Source: Yersinia enterocolitica (GTDB lineage: Bacteria > Pseudomonadota > Gammaproteobacteria > Enterobacterales > Enterobacteriaceae). From it: a DNA stretch of 64,000 nucleotides. The notes under the pieces were generated by a model, which searched no databases, was not told the DNA's origin, and saw nothing but the letters and a program-made list of their open reading frames with translations. Where the stretch lies: assembly GCA_002082245.2 (NCBI GenBank), contig NBTC02000002.1, positions 1,674,001-1,738,000 on the forward strand, written 5' to 3'. Made by a program: the position numbers and the translations under genes. Shown here piece by piece: positions 41,261-51,666 of the stretch. The stretch's first letter is position 1. Each line of letters begins with the position of its first letter.

Positions 41261-41917
41261 ATGCAGTTTGAATGGAGCGCTATTTGGCCCGCCATCCCAA
41301 TCCTGCTTGAAGGCGCCAAGTTAACCCTATGGATCTCGGTCCTGGGGTTGCTTGGCGGCCTGATTATTGGGGTTATAGCAGGGTTTGCCCGCGCTTATGG
41401 CGGTTGGCTGAGCAGAAATATCGCATTAGTCTTTATTGAACTGATCCGTGGCACGCCGATTGTGGTGCAGGTGATGTTTATCTACTTTGCGTTGCCGATG
41501 ATGATGCCGGTGCGCATCGATCCTTTCTCAGCAGCCGTTGTGACCATTATTATTAACTCAGGGGCTTACATCGCAGAAATTACCCGTGGTGCGGTGCTGT
41601 CAATCCACAATGGATTTCGCGAGGCCGGTCTGGCTCTCGGCTTATCCAAACGCGATACCTTGCGTTACGTAATAGCCCCTTTGGCTCTGCGCCGTATGCT
41701 GCCACCACTCGGTAACCAGTGGATCGTCAGTATTAAAGACACCTCACTGTTTATCGTGATTGGCGTAGCAGAACTGACTCGTCAGGGTCAGGAAATTATT
41801 GCCGGCAACTTCCGCGCCATGGAGATATGGAGTGCGGTGGCGGTGATCTACCTGATTATCACCTTGGCTCTGAGCTTCGTTCTGCGCCGGTTAGAAAGAA
41901 AGCTGAAAATAATATGA
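41261..41917 (+). CDS. glnP: Glutamine ABC permease GlnP
   Basis: A 218-residue polar-amino-acid permease with about five membrane segments and the EAA loop ([20 protein letters not shown]) that contacts the ATPase. The stretch [20 protein letters not shown] is typical. RBS AGGAG. Its last four bases ATGA overlap the glnQ start, so translation is coupled. Confidence 0.96.
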   Translation: MQFEWSAIWPAIPILLEGAKLTLWISVLGLLGGLIIGVIAGFARAYGGWLSRNIALVFIELIRGTPIVVQVMFIYFALPMMMPVRIDPFSAAVVTIIINSGAYIAEITRGAVLSIHNGFREAGLALGLSKRDTLRYVIAPLALRRMLPPLGNQWIVSIKDTSLFIVIGVAELTRQGQEIIAGNFRAMEIWSAVAVIYLIITLALSFVLRRLERKLKII

Positions 41918-42636
41918 TTGAATTCAAAAACGTCTCTAAACACTTTGGTAAAACCCAAGTGCTTCACGACATCAATTTGAATATCACCAAGGGTGAAGTG
42001 GTGGTTATTATTGGCCCTTCCGGCTCGGGTAAGTCCACCCTGCTGCGTTGTATCAATAAGCTGGAAGTTATCACCAGTGGTGAGTTGATTGTCGATGGTC
42101 TGAATGTCAATGACCCCAAAGTCGATGAGCGCCTGATCCGTCAGGAAGCTGGCATGGTGTTCCAACAGTTTTATCTGTTCCCCCACCTGACGGCCTTGGA
42201 AAACGTCGCCTTTGGTCCGATTCGCGTTCGTGGTGCTTCTAAAGAAGCAGCCAACAAACTCGCTATGGAGTTGTTAACCAAAGTTGGATTGGCAGAACGC
42301 GCACATCATTTTCCCGCAGAGCTATCGGGTGGCCAACAGCAGCGTGTCGCTATCGCTCGTGCGCTGGCGGTAAAACCCAAGTTGATGTTGTTTGATGAGC
42401 CGACCTCGGCACTGGATCCAGAATTACGTCACGAAGTATTGACGGTAATGAAGGACTTGGCCGAAGAAGGCATGACCATGGTCATCGTCACCCATGAAGT
42501 GGGTTTTGCCCAGAAAGTGGCATCGCGTCTTATCTTCATTGATAAAGGTCGGGTCGCTGAGGATGGCAACCCGGATAGCCTTATCTCAAATCCGCCAAGT
42601 GAACGTTTACGGGAATTCCTCCAACACGTTTCCTGA
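41914..42636 (+). CDS. glnQ: Glutamine ABC ATPase GlnQ
   Basis: A 240-residue ATPase with Walker [10 protein letters not shown], signature [14 protein letters not shown], Walker [14 protein letters not shown] and H-loop [11 protein letters not shown] 41914 ([13 protein letters not shown]) gives the family length; the longer frame from 41827 overlaps glnP and is not real. It drives glutamine uptake with GlnHP and ends at a terminator. Confidence 0.96.
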   Translation: MIEFKNVSKHFGKTQVLHDINLNITKGEVVVIIGPSGSGKSTLLRCINKLEVITSGELIVDGLNVNDPKVDERLIRQEAGMVFQQFYLFPHLTALENVAFGPIRVRGASKEAANKLAMELLTKVGLAERAHHFPAELSGGQQQRVAIARALAVKPKLMLFDEPTSALDPELRHEVLTVMKDLAEEGMTMVIVTHEVGFAQKVASRLIFIDKGRVAEDGNPDSLISNPPSERLREFLQHVS

Positions 42637-42666
42637 GGCGCAGGCTGACATTACCCTAAAATACCT

Positions 42667-42702
42667 CTGGCGGGCATCTTGATGATCCCCGCCAGATTTT
42701 TT
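42667..42702 (+). terminator. Terminator of glnHPQ
   Basis: CTGGCGGG (42667-42674) pairs with CCCGCCAG (42688-42695), followed by ATTTTTTT. Confidence 0.85.
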
Positions 42703-42718
42703 TATGCTGATAGGCCAA

Positions 42719-44023
42719 TCATACCGGCGCTTGTTGATTCTTGACCTGAGCAAATGCGGTCATGAGTTTCACCACATCCTGCATCCCAATATTGACCTGA
42801 TTAATAACCTCACCGGCATCTTGGGTCAGCGTCACCCCGCCCCCCGCTTGTTCGACACAAGTCCCCATACCCTTGATAGCCGCCATCACCCCATTTTGTA
42901 TGCTCTTTGTCATCTGCTCGATTTCAGTCGCTGCCTTGCGTGACTGGTCCGCCAATAAACGGACCTCACTTGCCACCACCGAGAAACCCTTGCCATGCTC
43001 ACCGGCATGAGCCGCTTCAATCGAGGCATTGATCGCTAATAGATTGGTTTGAGACGATATTTTACGAATCGCTTCCACCATGGTACCAATCTCTTGTGAG
43101 CAGCGGCCCAAATCACTGACCACATCAGAGGTTTCGCGTGCAATAGACTCAACCTCTTGCATACCACGAACAGCCTGTTGAACAATCTCAGCCCCTTGTG
43201 ACGCTGAACGGTCGGTGGTTAATGATAAATAGTGCACATCGCGGATCAGGTTCTCCTCATGCTCCTGCTGCAACATCAATTGTGTAATATCCTGAGCAAT
43301 CTTCACCACTTTAATCACTTGTCCCTCGTTATCCATAATCGGGTTATAACTGGCCTCCAGCCATACCCGTTTGCCATGTCTATTAAGACGCTCAAAACGG
43401 CCAATAATAAACTCACCATGGGCTAACCGCTGCCAGTGCTGGTAGTATTCATCGCTATGTGCAAATTCTGGTGTGCAGAGTATCTGATGAGATTTATGTT
43501 GAATATCTGCCAGTGTATAACCAATAACCTTCAGCAGATTCTCGTTGGCATCCAAAATAATGCCTTGTGGTGTGAAAGTGATCATCCCCATTGAACGGTT
43601 AAGTGCTTTTAGCAAACTCTGGTGTTCCTGAGATTGCAAAATACGCTCGGTCACATCACTGGCGAGCTTAATAATTTCAATCACATTTCCACTACTATCG
43701 AGTACCGATGTATAGGTTCCCTGCAACCAAACAATGCTGCCATCCTTGCGGATACGCTTAATATTATCGGTAATCGGTCGCCCTTCATTGAGCAGTTGCC
43801 AGTGGCGGCGGTAGGCATCAGTGAGTACATATTGTGGGTCACAGAACAGTTTATGATGTTTGCCGACCACCTCATCCTGTTGGTATCCCATTACTTGTAA
43901 AAATAATGTATTAGCGTGTTTTACCGTACCATCTGGCTTGAAAATAATCATCGGGACAGCACTATCAATCGATGTCAGTTCGGCACGAGGGGATGCCTGA
44001 GATGAGCTGAAATTGAACAACAT
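42719..44023 (-). CDS. Soluble PAS-PAS chemoreceptor (BdlA-like)
   Basis: A 434-residue protein with two PAS domains (about residues 15-125 and 140-250), each followed by a PAC-like stretch ([30 protein letters not shown]) and ending in DVTER / DITQL. A methyl-accepting signalling domain then shows the conserved hairpin tip [40 protein letters not shown]. There is no membrane segment or HAMP domain, so it is cytoplasmic. This is the architecture of Pseudomonas BdlA, linked there to biofilm dispersal; the role here is inference. It lies alone between glnQ and the rlmF region. Confidence 0.88.
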   Translation of the reverse strand: MLFNFSSSQASPRAELTSIDSAVPMIIFKPDGTVKHANTLFLQVMGYQQDEVVGKHHKLFCDPQYVLTDAYRRHWQLLNEGRPITDNIKRIRKDGSIVWLQGTYTSVLDSSGNVIEIIKLASDVTERILQSQEHQSLLKALNRSMGMITFTPQGIILDANENLLKVIGYTLADIQHKSHQILCTPEFAHSDEYYQHWQRLAHGEFIIGRFERLNRHGKRVWLEASYNPIMDNEGQVIKVVKIAQDITQLMLQQEHEENLIRDVHYLSLTTDRSASQGAEIVQQAVRGMQEVESIARETSDVVSDLGRCSQEIGTMVEAIRKISSQTNLLAINASIEAAHAGEHGKGFSVVASEVRLLADQSRKAATEIEQMTKSIQNGVMAAIKGMGTCVEQAGGGVTLTQDAGEVINQVNIGMQDVVKLMTAFAQVKNQQAPV

Positions 44024-44089
44024 AAATTGAGTCCTTATGGCGAATGATTAAGCAGCAAATAAGTCATGTGGCTATCAACCTATTTGCAC

Positions 44090-44134
44090 AATAAAACCCC
44101 TGCCCCGTGAAAGAGGGCAGGTGTAAGTTTTATT
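44090..44134. repeat. Extended inverted repeat upstream of the chemoreceptor gene
   Basis: AATAAAAC (44090-44097) pairs with GTTTTATT (44127-44134), and inside it CCTGCCC pairs with GGGCAGG. It is 65-110 bp upstream of the chemoreceptor start. An A/T-flanked hairpin like this can be a terminator or an RNA structure; the direction cannot be decided. Confidence 0.45.
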
Positions 44135-44352
44135 CTTCACCCTGGACGATGAGGTAGCTGAGTTAATAAAATCAAAAAGAAAAAATCATCACAATATAAG
44201 CAAGATTTGTCAGCTATAGCGCCTGACTAAGATTTATCTTAATTAGCATAGACGAAAATATGGGGGTTTGCTGTTAGTGCAATGAGAGGGAAATAAAACC
44301 GTGGGAAATAGAGCAATATCCCTATAATAGAATATTGCCCATAGATATTACA

Positions 44353-44674
44353 GACTCAAGTCAGTGATTGGGGTAAGTGCGCGCAGCCAACACCCGTGCG
44401 GCGTCAAGGACGAAGAAGGACATACCCAAAGTCATTGACGTTGCAGGTAGGCGGCCAGTAAACGCACCCCGATGAGCTGACTCAAGTCAGTGATTCGGGT
44501 AAGTGCGCGCAGCCAACACCCCTGCGGCGTCAAGGACGAAGAAGGACATACCCAAAGTCATTGACGTTGCAGGTAGGCGGCCAGTAAACGCACCCCGATG
44601 AGCTGACTCAAGTCAGTGATTCGGGTAAGTGCGCGCAGCCAACACCCCTGCGGCGTCAAGGACGAAGGGTATTA
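44353..44674. repeat. Tandem ERIC array (126-bp period, truncated first copy)
   Basis: The motif GACTCAAGTCAGTGATT recurs at 44353, 44479 and 44605, exactly 126 bp apart. The first copy lacks its left half; the next two are complete (from about 44427 and 44553). Within the array the units are nearly identical, but they differ from the left-end array (sequence gctgactcaagtcagtga versus gcttactcaagtaagtga). The right end runs into the rlmF stop codon. Confidence 0.88.
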
Positions 44675-45634
44675 CCAACGTTCAACTTTCCACGCCGCCT
44701 GCTGCTCCGGCGTCAGGAACGTCCATGCCACAAACCGGCTGACTTTTTGCCCTTGTGCCATATCAATGGTGCGGACCTCAACGGCGTTGGCATAGCGCAG
44801 GGCATGATAGATTGCCGGTAAGGTGGTCTTCTTCGAGATCAATGAAGTGAACCAAAAACAGTTTTGCGCCTTAGTTGCGCTCTCTGCCACCATGCGACTA
44901 ACGAACCCTTCTTCTCCACCTTCACACCACAATTCGCTATTTTTCCCGCCAAAGTTTTGTACTGGTTTAGCGGCAACTTCACTTTTACCCAGTTTGTGCA
45001 ACTTGCGACGCGTGGTTGCTGCGGCCTCTTCTGCGGAGGCATGGAACGGCGGATTACATAGTGTGGCATCGTAACGTTCATTCACCGCCAGAATACCGTC
45101 GAAAATAGCTTGTGAGTCTTTTTGCTGTTTAAGTCGCAAGGTGTTTTTCAGCGTCGGGTTCATTGACACCACCATTTTTGCCGCACTGAGTGCTTGCGGA
45201 TCAATGTCAGTCCCGGTAAAACGCCAGCCGTATTCCCGCTGACCAATAATCGGATAAATACAGTTGGCACCGACGCCAATATCCAGCAGCGCAATATTTC
45301 TACCCTGCGGGATAACCCCGTCATTACAACTGGCCAATAAATCGGCCAGATGGTGCACATAGTCAGCACGACCTGGGATCGGTGGGCATAAAAAGTCAGC
45401 TGGAATATCCCAATATTCAATACCGTAGAAATGCTTCAGCAATGCCCTGTTGAGCATTTTGACCGCCAGAGGATCGGCAAAATCGATAGAAATATCACCA
45501 TAGGCGGTAGCTGCCAGAAAAGGAACTAACTCCGGGCAACTTACTGAAAGAGCATCAAAATCATAGCGTGAGCGATGACGATTTCGGGGATGCAATCCGC
45601 TTTTTTCTTTGGGGAATATTTTTTTGTTTTCCAT
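44672..45634 (-). CDS. rlmF: 23S rRNA (adenine-1618-N6)-methyltransferase RlmF
   Basis: A 320-residue SAM-dependent methyltransferase acting on 23S rRNA A1618. Hallmarks are SGLHPRNRHRSRYDFDALS, the SAM motif LLDIGVGANCIYPIIGQREY, the catalytic CNPPFH, and ELWCEGGEEGFV. ATG 45634 (MENKKIFPKEKSG) fits the family better than the frame start at 45715. Its stop codon lies in the right end of an ERIC unit, so the extreme C-terminus may have been altered. Confidence 0.9.
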   Translation of the reverse strand: MENKKIFPKEKSGLHPRNRHRSRYDFDALSVSCPELVPFLAATAYGDISIDFADPLAVKMLNRALLKHFYGIEYWDIPADFLCPPIPGRADYVHHLADLLASCNDGVIPQGRNIALLDIGVGANCIYPIIGQREYGWRFTGTDIDPQALSAAKMVVSMNPTLKNTLRLKQQKDSQAIFDGILAVNERYDATLCNPPFHASAEEAAATTRRKLHKLGKSEVAAKPVQNFGGKNSELWCEGGEEGFVSRMVAESATKAQNCFWFTSLISKKTTLPAIYHALRYANAVEVRTIDMAQGQKVSRFVAWTFLTPEQQAAWKVERW

Positions 45635-45840
45635 CGTCTGGCTCTCTGATCGGCATTTTCTGGCGCGTAAGATAGCATAAATTGCCGCAGAACGGGTGGT
45701 GGGTATTGCCATCAAAATAAAAGCGAATCCTATCGGTAGGCGACTTCATTTGATGTCATCACCACGATTTACTCAGAATAAATGGGCTTAGTTCAGTGCC
45801 ACTCTCTGATACCACTTTACCCCGTTGCTCGCGCAAAAAC

Positions 45841-46800
45841 TCACATAGTCTCAATCTGTTGCAGCGCATGCTCGAGGGTATCAGCCCGCCCGACTGCCAC
45901 CAGACAACATGCTAACTGTTTTTGGATAGCATCAGGAATAGGCCATTCACCAGCCAAACAACCTTCAATCCAGCGGGCCGTTATGGCGGCATCTTTCGAC
46001 GAGGGTAACACCAGTTCGCCCTGCTCTAACTGGCGATCCAGTAAAATTTGCTGTTCCCCCCCATTGATGTAATGAATTGGTGGGCAACGCGATGGGTTAG
46101 CATAAACCTCCCCTTCGGTCCCTTGCTGTAGCAGTGCCGGTGCGCCGATCGCCTGAAAGAAGCCGCCGACTTTTTGCATATATTCTGGGTGCGAAACACT
46201 GGCAAGACGCAATGCATTATCGTGAATAAACGGTGTTGCCAGTTTCGCCAATGTGTGACTGCTATTTCTAACCCCCATCCGCCAGCGTAACTGTAATTGT
46301 TGGTCTAATTGAGTCGATAATGCTGATACAGGGATAAATACCGGCAACCCGCTATCAAGCCGTTGTTGGGCTTCAGCGGCATCAAGTGACCACGGAATAT
46401 TCAGTTGCTGGAAAATCTCGGCACTGGTTACCCGGCTGCTGTCCTCAGTCACGCCGTGTACCACCACCGGTAACCCTAGGCGTGAAAGTAATAATGCCAA
46501 TAACGGGGTCAGATTAGCCTGTTTGCGTGCACCATTATAACTTGGGATCACCACGGGGAGTGGATAATCCATTGGCGCGCGTAGTGGCATCACCTGTTCT
46601 TGCATCGCCTGATAAAAGCCCAGAATCTCCTGTTCGGATTCACCTTTAATACGAAAGGCTATCAGGATCCCCCCTAGCTCCAACTCAGGGACCTGCCCTG
46701 CCAACATGACTTTATACAGTTCATAAGCGGTAAGCTTTTCCAGATCACGCGCATGATTCTTACCGCGCCCAATCTCTTTAATAATTTTACTGTAATCCAT
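45841..46800 (-). CDS. ybiB: YbiB, TrpD2-type DNA-binding protein
   Basis: A 319-residue protein resembling anthranilate phosphoribosyltransferase in fold (MDYSKIIKEIGRGKNHARDL, IPSYNGARKQANLTPLLALL, VHGVTEDSSRVTSAEIF, LSSTQ region), but of the YbiB/TrpD2 type, which binds DNA rather than making phosphoribosyl anthranilate. ATG 46800 starts the family N-terminus; an earlier frame start at 46836 is less likely. E. coli YbiB is about 320 residues. Confidence 0.85.
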   Translation of the reverse strand: MDYSKIIKEIGRGKNHARDLEKLTAYELYKVMLAGQVPELELGGILIAFRIKGESEQEILGFYQAMQEQVMPLRAPMDYPLPVVIPSYNGARKQANLTPLLALLLSRLGLPVVVHGVTEDSSRVTSAEIFQQLNIPWSLDAAEAQQRLDSGLPVFIPVSALSTQLDQQLQLRWRMGVRNSSHTLAKLATPFIHDNALRLASVSHPEYMQKVGGFFQAIGAPALLQQGTEGEVYANPSRCPPIHYINGGEQQILLDRQLEQGELVLPSSKDAAITARWIEGCLAGEWPIPDAIQKQLACCLVAVGRADTLEHALQQIETM

Positions 46801-46993
46801 GGTGCGGCATTTCCCCTGTCCGTCGCGGTTACACATAAATCAGGTAACTTATTGCTGAAACTTTATCACTAATAGTGATATCGATACCCGAAATAATTAG
46901 AACTGTGCGGCTAATAGAGATGAGTCGTACTGATGGTAGGCTAGCGGGTGAAACCCGCCACTGCCAGAACAACTTGCGGCAGTGACAGGCAAA

Positions 46994-47701
46994 CTACAGT
47001 GGTTTGTTTAACTCTTCCGGTGGGCTAAACAATACCCGATAAATAGCGCCACCTAAGGCTCCTCCTACCAACGGGGCCAGCCAGAATACCCATAACTGCT
47101 GCAATGCTATTCCACCGGCAAAAATAGCCACAGCGGTACTACGTGCAGGATTTACCGAAGTATTATCCACTGGAATACTGATCAAATGGATCAGTGTAAG
47201 ACATAGCCCAATAGCCAACGGCGCTGCAATTGCATGAGAAGGTTTATCGGTCGCCCCCATGATAACCATCACAAACCCCATGGTAAGAACCACTTCAGCC
47301 ACCAGTACCGCTTGTAAGTTATATCCCCCCGGCGAGCGAACACCAAAACCATTACTGGCGAACCCGGCACTAACATCAAACCCGGCTTTGCCACTGGCGA
47401 TTAAATACAAAATGGCGGCCCCGGCCAGCCCCCCCAGCACTTGCGCTACAATATAAGGCACTAATTGTGCGCCAGAGAAACGCCCACCCACCCATAAACC
47501 GAGTGACACTGCTGGGTTAAAATGCGCACCTGAGACATGCCCCAGTGCATACGCCATCGTGACGACAGTCAGCCCGAACGCCAATGCCACCCCCAAAAAT
47601 CCAATACCCGCCACCGGGAACATTGCAGCCAATACTGCGCTACCACACCCGCCTAACACCAGCCAGAAAGTGCCAATAAACTCTGCCATTAGCTGTTTCA
47701 T
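46994..47701 (-). CDS. aqpZ: Aquaporin Z
   Basis: A 235-residue water channel with six membrane segments and two pore motifs, HFNPAVS and [27 protein letters not shown] and the histidine in LIHLISI (selectivity region) match AqpZ. It carries water across the inner membrane under osmotic stress. It lies alone, divergent from the PTS gene, with 405 bp between (47702-48106). Confidence 0.95.
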   Translation of the reverse strand: MKQLMAEFIGTFWLVLGGCGSAVLAAMFPVAGIGFLGVALAFGLTVVTMAYALGHVSGAHFNPAVSLGLWVGGRFSGAQLVPYIVAQVLGGLAGAAILYLIASGKAGFDVSAGFASNGFGVRSPGGYNLQAVLVAEVVLTMGFVMVIMGATDKPSHAIAAPLAIGLCLTLIHLISIPVDNTSVNPARSTAVAIFAGGIALQQLWVFWLAPLVGGALGGAIYRVLFSPPEELNKPL

Positions 47702-47871
47702 TCTGCTTTACCCCTGCCTGCTAACATGTCGATAACAGTTAACGTTGCCGCTAACCAATAACCAGCAATTTACACCGGAGGTACTGCCAGGCATGACTTG
47801 TTAGAGTCAGCTCACCAGCGGCTTATATAATCTTAGTCATTGGATTTATACGCATAGAAAAAGATTTCAGA

Positions 47872-47886
47872 TGAAAACAGTTTTCA
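47872..47886. promoter_or_regulatory. Palindrome upstream of PTS IIC gene
   Basis: TGAAAACAGTTTTCA is a perfect 15-base palindrome (odd centre), a typical operator shape. A second dyad ATTCCAT..ATGGAAT lies at 47949-47967. Both are in the AT-rich 405-bp region between aqpZ and the PTS gene; the regulator is unknown. Confidence 0.4.
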
Positions 47887-48106
47887 CTGTATTTATATGC
47901 ATTTTCACAACAAATTCAGAACACAATAAAAACAAAATTAAAATAGCATTCCATATAAAATGGAATTATGTTTTAAATGTGTGATGCGCAGCTCGAATAA
48001 CTTTTAGCATTAAAGGGATACTTTATTTGTGACAACATCATTTGTCATAAAAATGTTAATAAAAACATATTTTACGATATGCATATCTTCGGGGTGAGGT
48101 GGTAAG

Positions 48107-49384
48107 TTGGATATATTGCTTAGTTTAGTAAAAACGCCAGCAGTAATAATTGCCATTGTGGCATTTTTAGGTTTACTCTTTCAAAAAGCATCTGTTTCTC
48201 GTTTAATTACCGGTACTTTCCTCTCTTTTATCGGGTTTACGATGATAAAAGTCGGTGGCAGTATTTTAATGAAGGTACTTACGGCATTCAGCACACTATT
48301 TTCCAGTGCATTTAATATTGTCGGTGTCGTACCCAGTAATGAAGCTATCATGGCGGCAACAATTGATAAAATTGGTGCAACAGCAGCACTTATTCTGCTA
48401 TTTTCTATGATACTCAACATTCTGTTGGCAAGATTTACCCGGTTCAAATTTATCTATTTATCATTACACCTTGTTTTATTTATGGCTTTTGCATTGACTG
48501 CCGTGCTTATGCAACTGGGCTACAGCCATTATCCAATAGTTATTATCGCCACAATTATTATTGGTTTTTATATGGCCGTATCACCCTATATTCTTAGCCG
48601 ATTCAGTCGTGAAATCATTGGTTCAAATGAGTATGCTATTTCCCATGCCGCAATTTCCTCTTACGTAATAGGATCTTACATGGGGAAATGGTTCGGTAAT
48701 AAAAACTCTGATACTGAAAACATTAAAATCAGTAATAAGTTTGATTTCCTGCGCGAACCCAATATTGCCACACTATTAACCATGTTAATTTTGTTATTGA
48801 TATCTTGTATTTTTGCGACACAACCGCAGATTACAGATGCAATGAAATTGGTTTATGGGGCCGGTGCTGCTGATAAAAATGTGATTATCTTCATCTTGGA
48901 GCAGTCGGCTATTTTTACATGCGGACTCTATTTAGCTAAGGCTGGAGTTAATTTATTTACCGCTGAAATCGTCCCTGCGTTTAAAGGCTTCGCGCGAGTA
49001 TTTGCACCAGGCTCTGTACCTGCCGTTGATGTTATGGTGCTATTTACCAAAGCACCTAATGCGACACTAATCGGATTTTTGATGAGTTTTTCCGTCGAGC
49101 TGGTTTGTATCCTTATCTTCCCATTTATTGGATTGCCCATTATCGTACCAGGCATTATGGCCAGTTTTATTACCGGCGGTGCAGCCGCTATTTTTGGCAA
49201 TGCGACGGGGGGGTTCCGTGGAGCACTTATCGCCAGTGGTATTAACGGGCTGCTTTTATGCGTGCTACCAGCACTAACATTGCCTTTGTTCTCTCATTTG
49301 GGCGCTCAGGGGGTTACTTTCGCCGATCCAGACTTTACATTGTCTTCGTTAATTCTAGATCACGTACTCCGACTGTTTAACTAA
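48107..49384 (+). CDS. Orphan PTS EIIC (UlaA/SgcC-like)
   Basis: A 425-residue membrane protein with about eleven hydrophobic segments, of the UlaA ascorbate / galactitol-type EIIC group. Family-like blocks are KASVSRLITGTFLSFIGFTM, FNIVGVVPSNEAIMAA, GLYLAKAGVNLFTAEIVPAF and IPG..FITGGAAAIFGNATGG. The start is TTG 48107 behind GAGGTGG. No EIIA, EIIB or catabolic gene is adjacent, so it depends on components elsewhere or is a stand-alone transporter. Confidence 0.82.
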   Translation: MDILLSLVKTPAVIIAIVAFLGLLFQKASVSRLITGTFLSFIGFTMIKVGGSILMKVLTAFSTLFSSAFNIVGVVPSNEAIMAATIDKIGATAALILLFSMILNILLARFTRFKFIYLSLHLVLFMAFALTAVLMQLGYSHYPIVIIATIIIGFYMAVSPYILSRFSREIIGSNEYAISHAAISSYVIGSYMGKWFGNKNSDTENIKISNKFDFLREPNIATLLTMLILLLISCIFATQPQITDAMKLVYGAGAADKNVIIFILEQSAIFTCGLYLAKAGVNLFTAEIVPAFKGFARVFAPGSVPAVDVMVLFTKAPNATLIGFLMSFSVELVCILIFPFIGLPIIVPGIMASFITGGAAAIFGNATGGFRGALIASGINGLLLCVLPALTLPLFSHLGAQGVTFADPDFTLSSLILDHVLRLFN

Positions 49385-49389
49385 AGGTT

Positions 49390-49412
49390 AAGGCCGGTGA
49401 TGCCGGCCTTTT
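49390..49412 (+). terminator. Terminator of PTS EIIC gene
   Basis: AAGGCCGG pairs perfectly with CCGGCCTT over a 5-base loop, followed by TTTATC. Confidence 0.8.
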
Positions 49413-49482
49413 ATCTCAACAGAATACCGAGTGTTTTGGTCTTCGCGAAAACATATCGTTTTAATGAATAAAGAAAACATAC

Positions 49483-51666
49483 TTATAAAACAGTCCGTTT
49501 CCGCCGCCCTCTTTTTACCGCCGCCTTCGCCGGGGCTTTTATTACCGCAGCCGGCATAATCACCTCCGCCGGCATCTCCGGTTGTTCAATTGGGAAGACC
49601 GGTAGTGCCGCCAACAATCGTGAACCATAACCCTTAGTCAATAAACGCCGATCGTAAATAACGATCTCACCGTGGCATTGATTACTACGAATCAAACGAC
49701 CAACCTGTTGGATCAGATTAAACGAGGCACTTGGCAAACTTTGCACTTCAAACGGATAACGTTTTAACGACTTCAGCCACTCCCCTTCAGTGAGAATCAC
49801 CGGGCTATCAATCGGTGGGAACGAAATTTTGTGAATATGAACCTGGGTCAACAATTCACCTTTCAAATCCAACCCTTCAGCAAATGATTGCAGACCAATC
49901 AATACACTGGCAGTACCGTTATTGACCCGCTTACGGTGCTCTTCCACCAGTCGGTAACGGGGTTGGTCCCCCTGCACCAGCAGCATCAAACGCAGATCGG
50001 TCACATGGCTGAGAAAGGTTTGCATCGCCCGATGACTACTGAACAAAATCAACATTCCTTTATGCCGCCCACTGGCCTGCTGCGCACGGAAAAATTGCGC
50101 CATTTCAGCCAGATGTTCAGCTTCATGGGCCATAGTTGGCTCGAAGCGCATTTTGGGAATAATCAACTTCCCCTGTTCAATATGGTTAAACGGGGATGAC
50201 AGTGTTTCAAACCGGTCGCCAGCCTTCTCACTCAGGCCACTGAGCTCCTGCAAGCGGGCAAAGCTGTTGAGTGAACGTAATGTCGCTGAAGTCACAATCA
50301 CATGGGGGACTTTGCGCCATAACATTTTATCTAGCTGGTCACTGACACGGATGCCAACACAGTGGAAATAGAGGTGCGTTTGATTCTCGCGATAATCACG
50401 GGTTACCCATTTGGATATCGGCGCATTCGAGGCTTTTTCCATTGCCGCAAGCCGCCAAAGTTTGCTCATGGCCTCCAGATAACCCAGTGTACGGCTCATT
50501 TGCAGGATGGCGCGATGCAGACGCACAATATCGTGCTTACCGGTTTGCTCACTCAAATCGTTCAGTACAAATTCGACCAAACCGCGCAAAGCATCGGTCA
50601 GTTTGAATAATTTGGCGCAATCTTCTGTCAAACTCCCCGGTAACTCACCCATTTCAAAACGGTACACCGCCGGATTGGCATCGGCAGGAAGCAGCTGACT
50701 GACTTGTTGTTCCACACTCAACATCAGCTCGCGCAACTGCTCGCAATGGTCTTTCAAGCGCTCTGGATTCGCTAAACCAGGCGGATTTTTAGGCCGGTAT
50801 TGCACCATGCATTGATCCACCAGCCGCACAATCATATCCAACTGCATATTGGCAAAGAACGCGGTGATCTCACCTTCAATTTCTAGCGCATCGCGCGCTA
50901 CATCAGGCAAATGGTGGCCTTCATCCAATACCAACAGTAATTCTTTCGGATTGGGTAGCACCGATTCAGTTTCCAATGCAGCCATCACTAATGCATGGTT
51001 GGCGACCACAACATCGGCACTTTCGATTTCTTTGCGCGCAATAAAGAACGGACACTCACGATAATAATGGCAGTTACGCCCAAGGCAATTCGCCTTATCG
51101 GTACTCAATTTAGTCCACAGGCTATCACTAAGCGCCAACTGATGATGGTCACGCAGCCCGTCCCAGACATGGCTGCTCAGTAGCTTAGACAGCGTCAGAC
51201 AAGTTGCTTGTTCCTCACCATTGGCGGGGGCCAATTCATCGCCGAGAAACAGCGATAAATCCCCTTGGCCAGAAACATCCGTACACATAGCCGCCAGATT
51301 ACGTGGACACACATATCGCCCACGCCCGAAAGCACCGGTAAATTTAAGGTCGGGAATAATTTTCTTCAATAGCGGCAAGTCTTTACTGTAAATCTGATCC
51401 TGTAAAGCCACATTAGCGGTGCTCACCACCAATGGTTTGCTTTCTGCTCGGCTGACTGCAATGCCAGGGATCAGATAAGACAGCGTTTTGCCAACACCGG
51501 TCGGCGCCTCAATAGCCAAATGACGGCCAGCATCACCGGCCAGCGTTTTCGCCACTTCGGCGATCATCTGGCGCTGCGGTGCCCGGGAGATAAAATCCGG
51601 GATCTGCTGCTGGAGAGCCTTATACCACTGACTGATTTGTTCTTTTACTGCCGGGGACAACGCCAT
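49483..51666 (-). CDS. dinG: ATP-dependent DNA helicase DinG
   Basis: A 727-residue XPD-family helicase. Walker A APTGVGKTLSY, the 4Fe-4S cysteines (CLGRNCHYYRECPFF, with YVCPRNLAAMC upstream), DEGHHLPDVA (DEAH-type box), and motif VI GRLIRSNQCHGE are present. ATG 51666 (MALSPAVKEQISQW) gives the family N-terminus; the frame is open to 51795. The C-terminus carries a basic tail (AVKRGRRKRTVL). E. coli DinG (716 residues) is SOS-controlled; I see no clear LexA box in the 270 bp upstream. Confidence 0.94.
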   Translation of the reverse strand: MALSPAVKEQISQWYKALQQQIPDFISRAPQRQMIAEVAKTLAGDAGRHLAIEAPTGVGKTLSYLIPGIAVSRAESKPLVVSTANVALQDQIYSKDLPLLKKIIPDLKFTGAFGRGRYVCPRNLAAMCTDVSGQGDLSLFLGDELAPANGEEQATCLTLSKLLSSHVWDGLRDHHQLALSDSLWTKLSTDKANCLGRNCHYYRECPFFIARKEIESADVVVANHALVMAALETESVLPNPKELLLVLDEGHHLPDVARDALEIEGEITAFFANMQLDMIVRLVDQCMVQYRPKNPPGLANPERLKDHCEQLRELMLSVEQQVSQLLPADANPAVYRFEMGELPGSLTEDCAKLFKLTDALRGLVEFVLNDLSEQTGKHDIVRLHRAILQMSRTLGYLEAMSKLWRLAAMEKASNAPISKWVTRDYRENQTHLYFHCVGIRVSDQLDKMLWRKVPHVIVTSATLRSLNSFARLQELSGLSEKAGDRFETLSSPFNHIEQGKLIIPKMRFEPTMAHEAEHLAEMAQFFRAQQASGRHKGMLILFSSHRAMQTFLSHVTDLRLMLLVQGDQPRYRLVEEHRKRVNNGTASVLIGLQSFAEGLDLKGELLTQVHIHKISFPPIDSPVILTEGEWLKSLKRYPFEVQSLPSASFNLIQQVGRLIRSNQCHGEIVIYDRRLLTKGYGSRLLAALPVFPIEQPEMPAEVIMPAAVIKAPAKAAVKRGRRKRTVL

